DNA from: Sphingobacterium sp. B16(2022)
GTDB lineage: Bacteria > Bacteroidota > Bacteroidia > Sphingobacteriales > Sphingobacteriaceae
Direction: 5' to 3'
DNA length: 64,000 bases
Assembly (NCBI RefSeq): GCF_012030425.1
Contig: NZ_JAAUVN010000001.1
Location: 2,108,001-2,172,000 of the forward strand
Shown here: piece by piece, positions 26,130 to 35,823 of the stretch
Position numbering within the stretch: the stretch's first letter is position 1
How the letters are laid out: every line of letters starts with the position of its first letter
Notes under the pieces: generated by a model
Database searches by the model: none
The model's input: only the letters and a program-made list of their open reading frames with translations
Told to the model about the DNA's origin: nothing
Program-made: the position numbers and the translations under genes

Positions 26130-26662
26130 TATGGCTTTCGCTTGTTTTCGGCTTGAGCTAAGGCGCTGAGCTTTTTTAGCAGGGCATTTTCTGCACGTAA
26201 ATACTCATTCTCCTGCAAAAGTTCCTCTTCACGCGTGAGCGCTTTATTCATTTTTCTAACTTTTCGCTTGATCTGCGGATTTGCTTTCTTTGTCATCAGG
26301 GGTCTTCCTTTTGGCCGTGCCTCCAATCCTTCTGGACCGAACTTGTCCAGCCTTTTCTGCCATTCAATGATATGGGCATCCGAGGAAAGGTCAAAGCGTA
26401 CACGGGCTTCTTTCAAAGATAAACTTTCTTCTCGGATTGCGGTAAGGACAGAAAGCTTAAAAGAAGCACTAAAGTGTCTTTTCCCTTTCCTGGGAAGTAG
26501 CCCCGATTCCCCCTGATACTTATATATTCTGTACCAGGTCTCAAACAAAGAATACGTAATCCCGAATTCTTCTCCCAAAGACTTTGCAGAACGATAATGC
26601 TCATCCATTTGTCTAACACAGCTCAACTTAAATTCAAAACTGTGCTTGTTTTTCTTATTCAT
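26129..26662 (-). CDS. IS150-type transposase orfA
   Basis: A 177-residue protein with two helix-turn-helix segments ('SAKSLGEEFGITYSLFETWY' and 'SLKEARVRFDLSSDAHIIEW') followed by a basic stretch and a C-terminal coiled coil ('EELLQENEYLRAENALLKKL'). It has the same architecture and length as orfA of IS150. It binds the inverted repeats of its element and, after frameshifting or coupled translation, joins with orfB. The frame is intact and its stop overlaps the orfB start (TAATG). Confidence 0.85.
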   Translation of the reverse strand: MNKKNKHSFEFKLSCVRQMDEHYRSAKSLGEEFGITYSLFETWYRIYKYQGESGLLPRKGKRHFSASFKLSVLTAIREESLSLKEARVRFDLSSDAHIIEWQKRLDKFGPEGLEARPKGRPLMTKKANPQIKRKVRKMNKALTREEELLQENEYLRAENALLKKLSALAQAENKRKP

Positions 26663-26746
26663 AAAAATGCCCCCAGAAAGTGTCTAACTTTTTGGGGGCA
26701 CTGCATTTATGATGAAACAGCCTTTCTTGACTCCCAGTAAATAATA

Positions 26747-29248
26747 CTACCTATTCTCCTTACGCTGAATGAGCATCGAAGTATTTTCAAGCCATGGTGC
26801 TGAAAATTGGACAGAAACATTTCCTTGCCCAGGATTCAATTGAATGTAAGCAATCATTTTGCCATGATATACGCGATGTCTATTATCAGTATAGTCTGTC
26901 ATATCACTGTTGTTTCCAGCCTCCAGTCCCAAAAGCCTAGCGGCACCTACGATCCTGCAGGTAACCTCATCATCTGCCAGCACAACAGGTCTGTTGTTTT
27001 TGTCAACCACCTGCAGTTCCACTTGAATCACGTCGCCAGTTCTTGCCGAAACAGAAGATTCTGAGATGATCGCTAAGGCATGAGAACGTCCGGATGTTTC
27101 TAGAACTTGACGTACCAGCTCCTTTTGTTCCTTGTCAAATCCAATAACTTCCAATCTCCCTTCTGCATACGGGATATCCCAATAAACAATGCCCTGTTCT
27201 TCATTATACGATTTGATATCACCGACAACTTTACCATTTAGTTCTAATCTTGCAAAAGCGGTATTCGTATAGCAGACAACACGTATCAATTGACCTTCCC
27301 GATAGTTCCATATAGGCCAAGCATCCATCGATGGAGCTTCATTTTTACGTTGCCCCCTTTCAGCTTCGAGATCCGACCACACATCAGTTTTACCAACCTC
27401 ACCTTTTAAGGCATAAGTTCCTAAGTAAGCCATTGGTTTTTCTGACCATAAGGCTTGACGAAAATATCCTCTCGGTTTAATTAATCCCGCAAAATCTAAT
27501 AGGCCAGAATAAAAGCCTCTTGATGGCCAACGACCAGACTCGCCCAAATAATCAATTCCAGTCCATAGAAACTGGCCGAAAATATGATTATTCTCTTGAA
27601 CAGCTTTCCAAGCAGCAAGATCATGTCTATTTTCACTACCAAATATGACTCGTTTAGGGTAGCGCTTATGATCTTCCTGATAACGGCTTTCTGTATAATT
27701 ATATCCTGCAATATCTAACACTCCTGGATATTCCGTTTCATTAGACATCGCAACACCTGCTAGTCCAGCAGTAACGGGTCGACTGGTATCGTATTTTTTA
27801 ACAACAGCAGCCAATCGCTTAGCAATATCTCCCAACCGCATGGCATCAGGAGCATCTTTTTTATAGCCTCCAAAAATAGGCTGTGTAAATCCATTCCCTT
27901 GACTTCCATCAAGAATAGGATGAGAATAAGGATCATTTGGATAGTCAACTTCATTGCCGATACTCCAAGCAAAAATAGAAATATGATTGCGATCTCTTTT
28001 CACCATATCTGCAAGATCACGTTCACCCCAATCTGCAAAAAAATCGTATGCACCTTCAAATCCTGCTGTTCCCACATTCCAACCAGCTATCCATTTACGC
28101 TTTGGATATTCCCATTCATCATAGGCTTCATTCATCACCAAAAGGCCCAATTCATCACAGAGATCATACAATGAAGTTGCTTGTGGATTATGACTGGTTC
28201 GGATTGCATTGACACCCAGCGACTTTAAAGTCAGCAATCTACGGCGCCATACTTCGGGGTAAAATTCAGCTCCCAATACACCCGCATCATGATGAATACA
28301 TACCCCCTTTACTTTTGTCCATTTTCCATTTAAAGCAAAACCCTGATCAGGATCGAAAGCCAAGGTCCGAAAACCCGTTTTCACCTCCGAACGATCGATC
28401 TCTTTGCCATGGTGCAGCACCACTGTTTTTAACTTATAACGATTCGCTTGCTCCAAGCTCCATAATTTCGGATTCTTAACCGTTATCTTCACGGGTACTG
28501 ATATGCGGCCATTGGGAGAAATTGTTGTTTTTTTAACAATTTTGCCGACAGTGTTCCCGGATTCATCAATCAATTCTTGTACTAATTCAACCGCTGTAGC
28601 CGCACTTGTTTCATTCACAAGTGCTACCTCTACGTGTAAGTTTCCTTGATTTCCTTTCACTGCTGGGTAGGCATATACACCCCATTGTTCTAAATGTACA
28701 GGGTTAGCCTTTACAATCCAAACATCGCGATAGATGCCAGATCCAGTATACCATCTCGAATCGGCACTATGACTGTGATCGACCTTTACCGCAATTGTAT
28801 TTTCTTTGCCGTATTCGACTAAAGAAGATACATCGTATGAAAACGAGATATAGCCATAAGGGCGTTTACCAACAGATTTTCCATTAACAAATACCTCACT
28901 CCGGTTATATACCCCCTCAAAATAGAGGTATAACTTTTTACCTTGATCTGCGATAGGAATGATCATTTTTTTTTGATACCAGCCGATTCCTCCTGGTAAG
29001 TAACCTGTAGCACTGGCCAAATTTGGACTTAGTGGATATTTCACGCTCCAATCATAAGGCAGTTGAACCGACCGCCAAGCCGAAGAAGACAGCGTATTTA
29101 TCTTGGTTATATCCAAATCTCCAAGATGAAACTGCCAGTCTCCATTTATTTTCTCGCTACTTCCAAATCCCAGTTGCGCAAATAAAGATCTTGATCCAAA
29201 CAAAAAGATCGGGATAAGCAAGATGATATGTTTTACTATTCGAAGCAT
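26747..29248 (-). CDS. GH2 beta-galactosidase-like glycosidase
   Basis: An 833-residue exported GH2 enzyme. Residues 1-24 are a signal peptide. The sugar-binding jelly roll (~30-185) contains 'LPYDWSVKYPL' and 'WYTGSGIYRDVWI'. An Ig-like domain follows, then the TIM barrel (~300-600) with acid/base E433 in 'SIGNEVDYP' and nucleophile E539 in 'FGSENRH'. The C-terminal ~200 residues resemble DUF4982 and an Ig-like domain. Such enzymes remove beta-linked galactose or related sugars from oligosaccharides in the periplasm. It is the last gene of the SusC operon, 27 nt after GH97, and fits removal of galactose from arabinogalactan-type side chains. Confidence 0.87.
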   Translation of the reverse strand: MLRIVKHIILLIPIFLFGSRSLFAQLGFGSSEKINGDWQFHLGDLDITKINTLSSSAWRSVQLPYDWSVKYPLSPNLASATGYLPGGIGWYQKKMIIPIADQGKKLYLYFEGVYNRSEVFVNGKSVGKRPYGYISFSYDVSSLVEYGKENTIAVKVDHSHSADSRWYTGSGIYRDVWIVKANPVHLEQWGVYAYPAVKGNQGNLHVEVALVNETSAATAVELVQELIDESGNTVGKIVKKTTISPNGRISVPVKITVKNPKLWSLEQANRYKLKTVVLHHGKEIDRSEVKTGFRTLAFDPDQGFALNGKWTKVKGVCIHHDAGVLGAEFYPEVWRRRLLTLKSLGVNAIRTSHNPQATSLYDLCDELGLLVMNEAYDEWEYPKRKWIAGWNVGTAGFEGAYDFFADWGERDLADMVKRDRNHISIFAWSIGNEVDYPNDPYSHPILDGSQGNGFTQPIFGGYKKDAPDAMRLGDIAKRLAAVVKKYDTSRPVTAGLAGVAMSNETEYPGVLDIAGYNYTESRYQEDHKRYPKRVIFGSENRHDLAAWKAVQENNHIFGQFLWTGIDYLGESGRWPSRGFYSGLLDFAGLIKPRGYFRQALWSEKPMAYLGTYALKGEVGKTDVWSDLEAERGQRKNEAPSMDAWPIWNYREGQLIRVVCYTNTAFARLELNGKVVGDIKSYNEEQGIVYWDIPYAEGRLEVIGFDKEQKELVRQVLETSGRSHALAIISESSVSARTGDVIQVELQVVDKNNRPVVLADDEVTCRIVGAARLLGLEAGNNSDMTDYTDNRHRVYHGKMIAYIQLNPGQGNVSVQFSAPWLENTSMLIQRKENR

Positions 29249-29275
29249 CTTTAAGCAAATTAAAAGGTTATGTAT

Positions 29276-31219
29276 TTATTGTCCTACTATGATAAATCCA
29301 CCATCAGGCTGAAGTGTCACCTTTAATTGTTTACCTTTTGGCGCAGGCAACACGTTATGCTGTGGTGACCGATCCTTATTATCTTGGTGCAATTCCCACT
29401 TTTCGCCCGAAAGCATTGGTAAATGAAGAGTTAATTCTTTTACTTTTTTCTCTGCATTGATACCGGCTATGTACCAACGGTCACCATTCCTCCGCGCTAA
29501 AACGACATATTTGCCGGGATAGCCATCAATCAAAACAGTCTCATCCCAGATCGTGGGTACCTGTTTCATAAAATCAATAACATGTGCGGGCATCTCGGTT
29601 AGATTGTTGGGTGTGATTCCGAAATTTTGTACAGGGGTCTGAAATAGCACGGCAGTAGCCAATTGAAATGTCTCTGTCGTCTTCCGTATCATTCCTCCAT
29701 TGTTCTCCCGATTATGTCTTTTATTAAGAAGAACGGGACCGAAATCCATTGAGCCTACAGTATTGCGAATAAACGGATGTAAACTCGCATTAAAAGCTTC
29801 GGTATCATTAGCATGTTGTGTGAAAATCAAATTTTCAGAAGCGAGTACAGCCTCACTCCCCACAAAATTAGGATACATACGTTCCCAGCCTCGTGGTAAC
29901 GTGCATCCGTGGAAAATAACGGATAAACCATGATCATTCGCATCGGATAGAATATCTTCATAAAGCTTCATAGTCTCCTGCTTGTCACCGCCAAAAAAAT
30001 CAACTTTTAGACCCTTAATACCAACACTTTGCATCCAAGCCATCTCCTTTTTTCGAGCGACAGCTGTATTCATCATATTTTTAGGTGTTTGTGGTGCATC
30101 ATTCCAAAAACCATTGGAATTGTACCACAAACAAATTCCGACACCTTTATCTTTTCCATAGTCAATCAAGGCTTCAATTTTATCGCGTCCGATTTTGCTA
30201 TCCCACCAATTATCGACCAAAACAAATTCATAACCCATCGTAGCAGAGATATCTACAAATTTCTTCTGATCTTCAAAATTAATACTGCCATCCTGCCACT
30301 CCAGCCAGCTCCAAGTTGAACGTCCAAACCTATACTCTTTTGAAGCTTTGTACATGGGTTCAACCACATCAAACGCGATGGTGGTTTCTGCAATAGGTTT
30401 TAGCGTACTTCCGACAGTCAGTGTACGCCACGGTGTATTGCCTGGTAATGCAATTGCAGGATTAGCGCTCCCTATGCCATTATTTTCTCCGATCTCCGGA
30501 AATGCAATCTTATATTGACCATCTTTTGTTCCTTCACTCAACTTAGATCCACAGTACAGTGCTCCTACACCTGTTTCAGAAACAAGTACCCAACCGCGAT
30601 CTCCGACGTGAAATAATGCCGGAAAGCTGAAACCATAGCCATACTTGGAAGGAGCACCCAATTGCTCATCTGCCACATACTCCTCTTCATAACTTGGCTT
30701 CGTCTTCATCCAGCCAGACATGGGTGGTGCTTGAGCAGTTAGAAAAGTTGTTGTTACATTCGGGAATTTAAAAGAGCTCAATTCCTCTTCGATATATAAA
30801 TTAGCTGCTTCACCTACCTGTGGCACGTGATAACGAAAAGCAATATCATGATTACTTACCCTAAATATGACATGTAAAGCTTGTTTATTTCCATTTTCTA
30901 ATTTGCAAATCAACTCATTTGCCTGATAATGTACCTGTCTACGTTTTATCTTCTGTTCCTCATACTGCTCATCAATTTTATTATACTGCTGATCCACCAG
31001 TTTTAAATTGCTCGATAGATCAACCTGACGACCTTTTAATCCAAGTGCAGATTTTTCAAGCATTGCCTTTCCATCCAACTGAACATCATAGTAGAGATGA
31101 CCATTTTCTAAAGACAAATTGACTACTAATCGTTTATCGGGTCCAGAAACAGTCACATTTTGTGCAAAACTCAACAGTGAGCTCAAGCTGAGAAAAGTGA
31201 CAATAAGTAAGCATTTCAT
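29276..31219 (-). CDS. GH97 alpha-galactosidase-like glycosidase
   Basis: A 647-residue GH97 enzyme with a 19-residue signal peptide. The N-terminal beta-super-sandwich covers ~22-280, the catalytic TIM barrel ~300-545, and a C-terminal beta-sandwich the rest. Asp407 in 'GLKVDFFGGDKQ' is at the place of the nucleophile of retaining members and Glu456 in 'NFVGSEAV' is a candidate acid/base. GH97 splits into inverting alpha-glucosidases, which use two Glu as base, and retaining alpha-galactosidases, which use an Asp nucleophile. The Asp therefore favours the retaining, alpha-galactosidase-like (or beta-L-arabinopyranosidase) branch. It lies between the double GH43 and GH2 genes in the SusC operon. 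Confidence 0.88.
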   Translation of the reverse strand: MKCLLIVTFLSLSSLLSFAQNVTVSGPDKRLVVNLSLENGHLYYDVQLDGKAMLEKSALGLKGRQVDLSSNLKLVDQQYNKIDEQYEEQKIKRRQVHYQANELICKLENGNKQALHVIFRVSNHDIAFRYHVPQVGEAANLYIEEELSSFKFPNVTTTFLTAQAPPMSGWMKTKPSYEEEYVADEQLGAPSKYGYGFSFPALFHVGDRGWVLVSETGVGALYCGSKLSEGTKDGQYKIAFPEIGENNGIGSANPAIALPGNTPWRTLTVGSTLKPIAETTIAFDVVEPMYKASKEYRFGRSTWSWLEWQDGSINFEDQKKFVDISATMGYEFVLVDNWWDSKIGRDKIEALIDYGKDKGVGICLWYNSNGFWNDAPQTPKNMMNTAVARKKEMAWMQSVGIKGLKVDFFGGDKQETMKLYEDILSDANDHGLSVIFHGCTLPRGWERMYPNFVGSEAVLASENLIFTQHANDTEAFNASLHPFIRNTVGSMDFGPVLLNKRHNRENNGGMIRKTTETFQLATAVLFQTPVQNFGITPNNLTEMPAHVIDFMKQVPTIWDETVLIDGYPGKYVVLARRNGDRWYIAGINAEKKVKELTLHLPMLSGEKWELHQDNKDRSPQHNVLPAPKGKQLKVTLQPDGGFIIVGQ

Positions 31220-31266
31220 TATAGTGTAAGTTTTTTGTGTAAAAATTATTAAGAACGTAAATCCAA

Positions 31267-33189
31267 CTAGTGTGTAGGAATTACCTTTTTAATGGTTCCA
31301 TCAGCTCCAAATGATAATTTATCCATGCATACTTCACGGTTGTAACCTGCTGCATCTCCCATGTGTATACCGTCAGGGTAATTAAATCGATGATATACAA
31401 TATACCATTCATCAGTACCCGGTATTTGAAGTACGGAGTTGTGGCCAGTACCATAAATTCCTTTAGACGGATCCTTTTCAAGCACAATATTGTTTTCAGG
31501 AAGATGGATCTCTCCTACAGGAGAAGAAGATGTTCCATAACGTACCCGATAGTTTTCACTGCGGGTATCATCTTCAGACCATAAAAAATAATACGTGCCA
31601 TTTCTATAGATCACATAGACACCCTCACGAAATGTACCATCAATCTTTAATGTCTTTGTCGTATTTTGTTTGATGGATACCATATCCTTATTCAGTTCCG
31701 CAACAGCGAGGTAACCATTGCCCCAATACAAGTAGCTTTTCCCCGATTTCGGATCATTAAAAACAGCAGGATCTATTTCTTGTCCCTTATTAATTCCTGC
31801 TGGTTTAAAATCGATCAATGGTTTTCCCGAATCTTTGAAAGGTCCAGTAGGTAGATCAGCAACAGCAACGCCTATTTTTTGCGCTGCTGTGAAATAATAG
31901 TAATATTTATAATCCCCTTTTATTTTTTTCTCCGCTATCGTTGGAGCCCAGGCATTGCGCGGGCCCCAAGGCACATCTTTTTTCAAATCCAGAATAACAC
32001 CCTCATCTTTCCATTCTTTGAGATCAACGGAAGAAAAAGTCTTAAAATAAGAACCACCCCAACCGTCAAATCCATCACTAGTTGGGTAGATATAATATTT
32101 CTTTGTTTTATTTGAATATAACACATCTGGATCGGCATAGAAACCATCCAATATCGGATTTTTTCTAGTTACCAATTTGATGTCTGCCGGTGTTCCCCAA
32201 CGCTCAGTAACGGCTTTAAATTCACTTCTGGATAATGGAATGATTGAACCATGTCTCGGATGAAAATCCATACTAACCTCATGATCGATTACTTTAAAGC
32301 GATCCAGATCAACCGATTCACAAAACTGGTACTTGCCCTTCCCATATACATCGTACATTAAAATATAACGATCAGACTGATTAAGTTTAAACACACTTGA
32401 TCCTTCCACAGCATCTCTAGTCTGTTGTTTATAGCCCGGTTGTTCGATCCATTTGCTCGAAGTAAGCGAATCTGTTATAGCCAATTTAATACCGTTACCA
32501 TGCCCTTCTGTTTTATAAAACATATAGAAAAGTCCGTTTTTATTGATGATATCTCCATCGATACAAGATTTACCATTTTTAGGCATAAACAACACCTTTG
32601 GTTCTGTTTCCAAATCGGTAAACTCACGATTAGCATAAGCATAATAAATGATATCAGGACCGTCGCCATGCTTCATCGACCAGTAAACCATATATTTACC
32701 AACAGCAGGATCATAGATCGTCTGTGGAGCCCAAACGCGCTTCAAACTTTCATTACCTTTAAACCGATCTTGGATGTTAATTACACTATGTTTCCAATGA
32801 ATAAGGTCGTCCGATTTTAATAATATCATAGCACGATTAGAATCCCAGCCTTTCGATGAGGTCATATCCGTCAATACCATGTAAAAAGACTTACCATCCT
32901 CCCCTCTTAAGATATGCGGATCGCGCACTCCACCAGTTGTACTGATAAGCTTTGAGTCCAGCACAGGTTGATTGTTATTGAGGGCGCGATAAGTATAGCC
33001 ATCCGTACTAACCGCAAAACAAACCGATTCATCAGCTACTGCATTGCCTTTGAAATAAGCAAATAAATAGCCCACAAAGTCTTTTTCCGTAGGACCAGAT
33101 TTATATTCCTGTCCGATGGCTGGCCCCATCATACTAACTGTAAAAAAAGTGATTAAGATGCTGGCCAATTGCCATTTTCTTTTGTTCAT
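31267..33189 (-). CDS. Double GH43 arabinosidase-like protein
   Basis: A 640-residue exported protein with a signal peptide (1-26) and two five-bladed propeller domains of the GH43 type. The N-terminal domain (~35-340) has 'GVRDPHILRGEDGKSFYMVLTD' split over its second blade, 'CIDGDIINKNG' and 'AVEGSSVFK'. The C-terminal domain (~343-640) starts 'NPILDGFYADPDVLY' with base Asp353, has Asp473 in 'EIDPAVF' and Glu522 in 'FREGVYVIY', a complete GH43 triad. The expected substrates are alpha-L-arabinofuranosides or beta-xylosides. The first domain is a close relative of the single-domain GH43 at 39402, which suggests domain shuffling inside the locus. Confidence 0.85.
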   Translation of the reverse strand: MNKRKWQLASILITFFTVSMMGPAIGQEYKSGPTEKDFVGYLFAYFKGNAVADESVCFAVSTDGYTYRALNNNQPVLDSKLISTTGGVRDPHILRGEDGKSFYMVLTDMTSSKGWDSNRAMILLKSDDLIHWKHSVINIQDRFKGNESLKRVWAPQTIYDPAVGKYMVYWSMKHGDGPDIIYYAYANREFTDLETEPKVLFMPKNGKSCIDGDIINKNGLFYMFYKTEGHGNGIKLAITDSLTSSKWIEQPGYKQQTRDAVEGSSVFKLNQSDRYILMYDVYGKGKYQFCESVDLDRFKVIDHEVSMDFHPRHGSIIPLSRSEFKAVTERWGTPADIKLVTRKNPILDGFYADPDVLYSNKTKKYYIYPTSDGFDGWGGSYFKTFSSVDLKEWKDEGVILDLKKDVPWGPRNAWAPTIAEKKIKGDYKYYYYFTAAQKIGVAVADLPTGPFKDSGKPLIDFKPAGINKGQEIDPAVFNDPKSGKSYLYWGNGYLAVAELNKDMVSIKQNTTKTLKIDGTFREGVYVIYRNGTYYFLWSEDDTRSENYRVRYGTSSSPVGEIHLPENNIVLEKDPSKGIYGTGHNSVLQIPGTDEWYIVYHRFNYPDGIHMGDAAGYNREVCMDKLSFGADGTIKKVIPTH

Positions 33190-33265
33190 GTAAGATTTAA
33201 GTTATAGAGTAAATAAAATTAGGTTGAGCATGCATTTCACGAATTTACAAATAGAACAACATACT

Positions 33266-33943
33266 TTAATTAAGCATGATCTTTTGTACCGGAGTATAAA
33301 TATACTCTCCAGCAGATGAAGATTTCACCCCGATACGCACAAAGATATATGCCTGCCCTTTGAATTTATCAGACAATTGTCTCGTGATGCGCGTTTCAGT
33401 ACCGAATAAGACTTGTGGAAGATCAACATTAATATCTTGATCAGAAAGAACATGATCGGTCAAAATAGATTTACTCAAGAAAAGTTTCACTTGATCGAGT
33501 TTAGCCGATTCGGTCGTTTTTTTAACCGTGAAGGTTGCCGCTATTTGATTATTGGCAACCTGAAAACTTTCATTTCCAATGACGAAATAAGGCGTTACCG
33601 GCACATCAAGCACCGTATTTCCATTCACGTTTACGAGAATTGTATCAGTCGATTGCTGTAGCCAAGGCGCATTTCCTTTTCGAACCAATTTATATTTGCC
33701 CCGAAACAGATTTGCAGAAAATTCTCCTGCTTGATTAATAAATACAGGGATAGCTGATTTTAAGGGATAACCGTCCTGCCATAGCTCCAGTTCAGTACCG
33801 TTATTTCTTACACCAACCGCCTTGCCCTCAAAGACCACTTTGCCAGATAAAAATTCTTTAGGAGCTTCAAAATTATCATATTCACAACCAACAGCCAAAA
33901 AACCTAGTGTAGCGGTTAGTAGAGTTAAAATATTCTTTTTCAT
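33266..33943 (-). CDS. DUF3823 surface lipoprotein
   Basis: A 225-residue lipoprotein with Cys20 in 'LAVGC'. The sequence is beta-rich with two Ig-like halves ('LSGKVVFEGKAVGVRNNG' and 'ITRQLSDKFKGQAYIFVRIG') and matches DUF3823 proteins, which regularly follow SusD genes in Bacteroidota and are thought to sit at the cell surface and bind glycans. It starts 11 nt after SusD and is followed by the double GH43 gene. Confidence 0.8.
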   Translation of the reverse strand: MKKNILTLLTATLGFLAVGCEYDNFEAPKEFLSGKVVFEGKAVGVRNNGTELELWQDGYPLKSAIPVFINQAGEFSANLFRGKYKLVRKGNAPWLQQSTDTILVNVNGNTVLDVPVTPYFVIGNESFQVANNQIAATFTVKKTTESAKLDQVKLFLSKSILTDHVLSDQDINVDLPQVLFGTETRITRQLSDKFKGQAYIFVRIGVKSSSAGEYIYTPVQKIMLN

Positions 33944-33954
33944 AATTCAATAAA

Positions 33955-35811
33955 TTAATGCAACGGATTTCTAACAATTTTTGGATTATTGTCCAATACC
34001 TTTTGCTCAATAGCAGAATAATAATTTGCTAAACGAAAGAATCGTGCTCTACGGAAACGACTAGGTTTGACACGTGCATAGATAAACTTCCCATGATCTG
34101 CATGGCCTAGACGCACTACACGGTATCCATATAAGCCCCGTACCACAGCATTAGGATCATTTTCAGCGCCATTCCAAATGATATGCGCCAAACGCCATCT
34201 TTTTAAATCAAAAAACCGGTGATCTTCAAAAGCCAATTCTACCCGACGCTCATTACGGATGATCTCCATCGTCAATGTGCTGATGCTGTTTGCTGGAAAT
34301 CCAGCACGTTCACGTAAGGTATTGATATATTGCGTGGCCTCGCCAACCTGACCGAGTTCAAAACTTGCTTCCGCGGCGTTTAAATAAATTTCACCTAAAC
34401 GGAACCAAGGCCACCAATTTGCAGCCGAAGTACCTCTAGCACTAGCAGCAGGTGCATCACTAACAAATTTGCGGATGTAAAATCCTGTATTACTCACATC
34501 CTGTGCATCATCTTTGGGGCCGTCAAAACCAGTCCATAATCCACCTGCATTTGCTGTCCCAAGTTCATCGCCCAATTGCTCCCCCAATTCTGGCGCGGTG
34601 ACAAGTTGGTACGCCCCATTTTGCCAAGTAGCAACTCCTGCTTGAATACTAACTGCTGTATTTCGGAAGGAACTTCCTGGGTAAATGACGGTACCATATA
34701 ATCGTGCATCCTTATTTTTGAAAATATCATCAATATGTGCATAAGCAATATAGTTTCCATTCGCATCACGATCCTGTAATGTTCCTTTTCGACCATCTAA
34801 ATAATCGAAACTTTCCACTAAGCTAAGCGAAGGCGAGATTCCAGAGGTGGCTTCATTATCCTCCGTTAAACTTTTGACAATATTTTCATGCGCAAATCGA
34901 TGAACTTTAAGACCCACAGCAAAATCCTTTGCAAAAATCACTTCAGATCCAGTCTTTTTGTTTAACATTTCGTAAAAATTAACGCCTTTGTCAGGGTTCT
35001 CTTTAAACAAGGTAAAAGGACCGCTCATAAGTTCTTTAGAAGCGGCCAATGATTTACGATAATAATCGCTGGCCATAGCCGCAGGTATACCGACTTCATT
35101 GCCTGCTGTTACTACAGGTTCAGCCATCAGCCCATTATATTTGGCTAAGGATGCTGCATATAACATGGCTCTACTCTGTACAGCTAGAACAGTATATTTA
35201 TTGGCTCTGGTTTTACTAGTCGCATTATTTCCGAGATCTTCTTTAATCGCTTCCATCTCTTGGTAAATAAAATCGTAAACCTCATGCTCCTTTGCTCGGG
35301 GCAACTGAAGCGGTGTTGGATCACCACTGAAGTCATAAATCATCTGTTTTGTCACGATAGGAACTCCACCCATACGTTTTACCATTTCAAAATAAACAAG
35401 CGCGCGGACAAAGCGCATTTCAGCTATATATTGTTTTTTTGTTGTTTCCGTTAGTTGGAGACCCAAAGTTTCTATATTTTCTAGCGAAAGGTTGATATCT
35501 CGAATCAATCCATAATCCCAATAGCGTCCATAATCATCCCCAAATTGAAAATCATTGCGTCCATTCTGATCACGGTGCCCAGACCACATGGCATCGTCCA
35601 GCTCAGTCATTCCTCCGCTGTTGAAAACACCATGTAACGTCGGTAAACGGTTATAATAGTTTGCCATCAACGAAGTCAGCAATTTTGGATCATTCCAAAG
35701 TTGATCGTCAGTAATTAATGTTTTTGAATCTCGATCTAACCAATTGTCGTGTTTACAACCTCCAAATCCAAGGCAGACAAACAGCGCTAAACAAGTATAT
35801 AATTTTTTCAT
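33955..35811 (-). CDS. SusD/RagB family glycan-binding lipoprotein
   Basis: A 618-residue SusD-like protein with lipoprotein Cys19 in 'GFGGC'. It has the family's alpha-helical TPR scaffold ('LSLENIETLGLQLTE', 'QYIAEMRFVRALVYFEMVKRMG' as the typical 'R(A)LxYFxxVxxxG' helix) and the C-terminal region 'IIRNERRVELAFEDHRFFDLKRW', which is diagnostic. The protein sits on the outer leaflet over the SusC barrel as a lid and delivers oligosaccharides. It is 12 nt downstream of SusC and 11 nt upstream of the DUF3823 gene. The substrate is probably an arabinose-containing oligosaccharide, judged by the enzymes around it. Confidence 0.92.
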   Translation of the reverse strand: MKKLYTCLALFVCLGFGGCKHDNWLDRDSKTLITDDQLWNDPKLLTSLMANYYNRLPTLHGVFNSGGMTELDDAMWSGHRDQNGRNDFQFGDDYGRYWDYGLIRDINLSLENIETLGLQLTETTKKQYIAEMRFVRALVYFEMVKRMGGVPIVTKQMIYDFSGDPTPLQLPRAKEHEVYDFIYQEMEAIKEDLGNNATSKTRANKYTVLAVQSRAMLYAASLAKYNGLMAEPVVTAGNEVGIPAAMASDYYRKSLAASKELMSGPFTLFKENPDKGVNFYEMLNKKTGSEVIFAKDFAVGLKVHRFAHENIVKSLTEDNEATSGISPSLSLVESFDYLDGRKGTLQDRDANGNYIAYAHIDDIFKNKDARLYGTVIYPGSSFRNTAVSIQAGVATWQNGAYQLVTAPELGEQLGDELGTANAGGLWTGFDGPKDDAQDVSNTGFYIRKFVSDAPAASARGTSAANWWPWFRLGEIYLNAAEASFELGQVGEATQYINTLRERAGFPANSISTLTMEIIRNERRVELAFEDHRFFDLKRWRLAHIIWNGAENDPNAVVRGLYGYRVVRLGHADHGKFIYARVKPSRFRRARFFRLANYYSAIEQKVLDNNPKIVRNPLH

Positions 35812-35823
35812 TGTTGATTTTCT

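Larger units (their letters stand above)
25266..26700 (-). mobile_element. IS3-family (IS150 group) insertion sequence
   Basis: A 1435-bp element with terminal inverted repeats. The left end starts TGCCCCCAAAATATTGGACA; the right end, read inward, starts TGCCCCCAAAAAGTTAGACA. It carries orfA and a damaged orfB in the IS150 arrangement. The flanks show ACT on both sides if the ends are drawn one base further in, which could be a 3-bp target duplication; with TG...CA ends there is no match. Confidence 0.85.
25242..26728. repeat. Inverted repeat interrupted by the IS element
   Basis: AAGAAAGGCTGTCTCAT at 25242-25258 and ATGAAACAGCCTTTCTT at 26712-26728 are inverted copies with 16 of 17 matches, lying just outside the two IS ends. 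Without the IS they would form a strong hairpin about 20 nt after the GH2 stop codon, so they probably are the two halves of that operon's terminator. Confidence 0.6.

Noticed and set aside
25266..26700. Clear target-site duplication of the IS
   Set aside because: With TG...CA ends the flanking 3-mers (GAC/CTG) differ; a shared ACT appears only if the ends are shifted by one base, so it is not claimed as certain.
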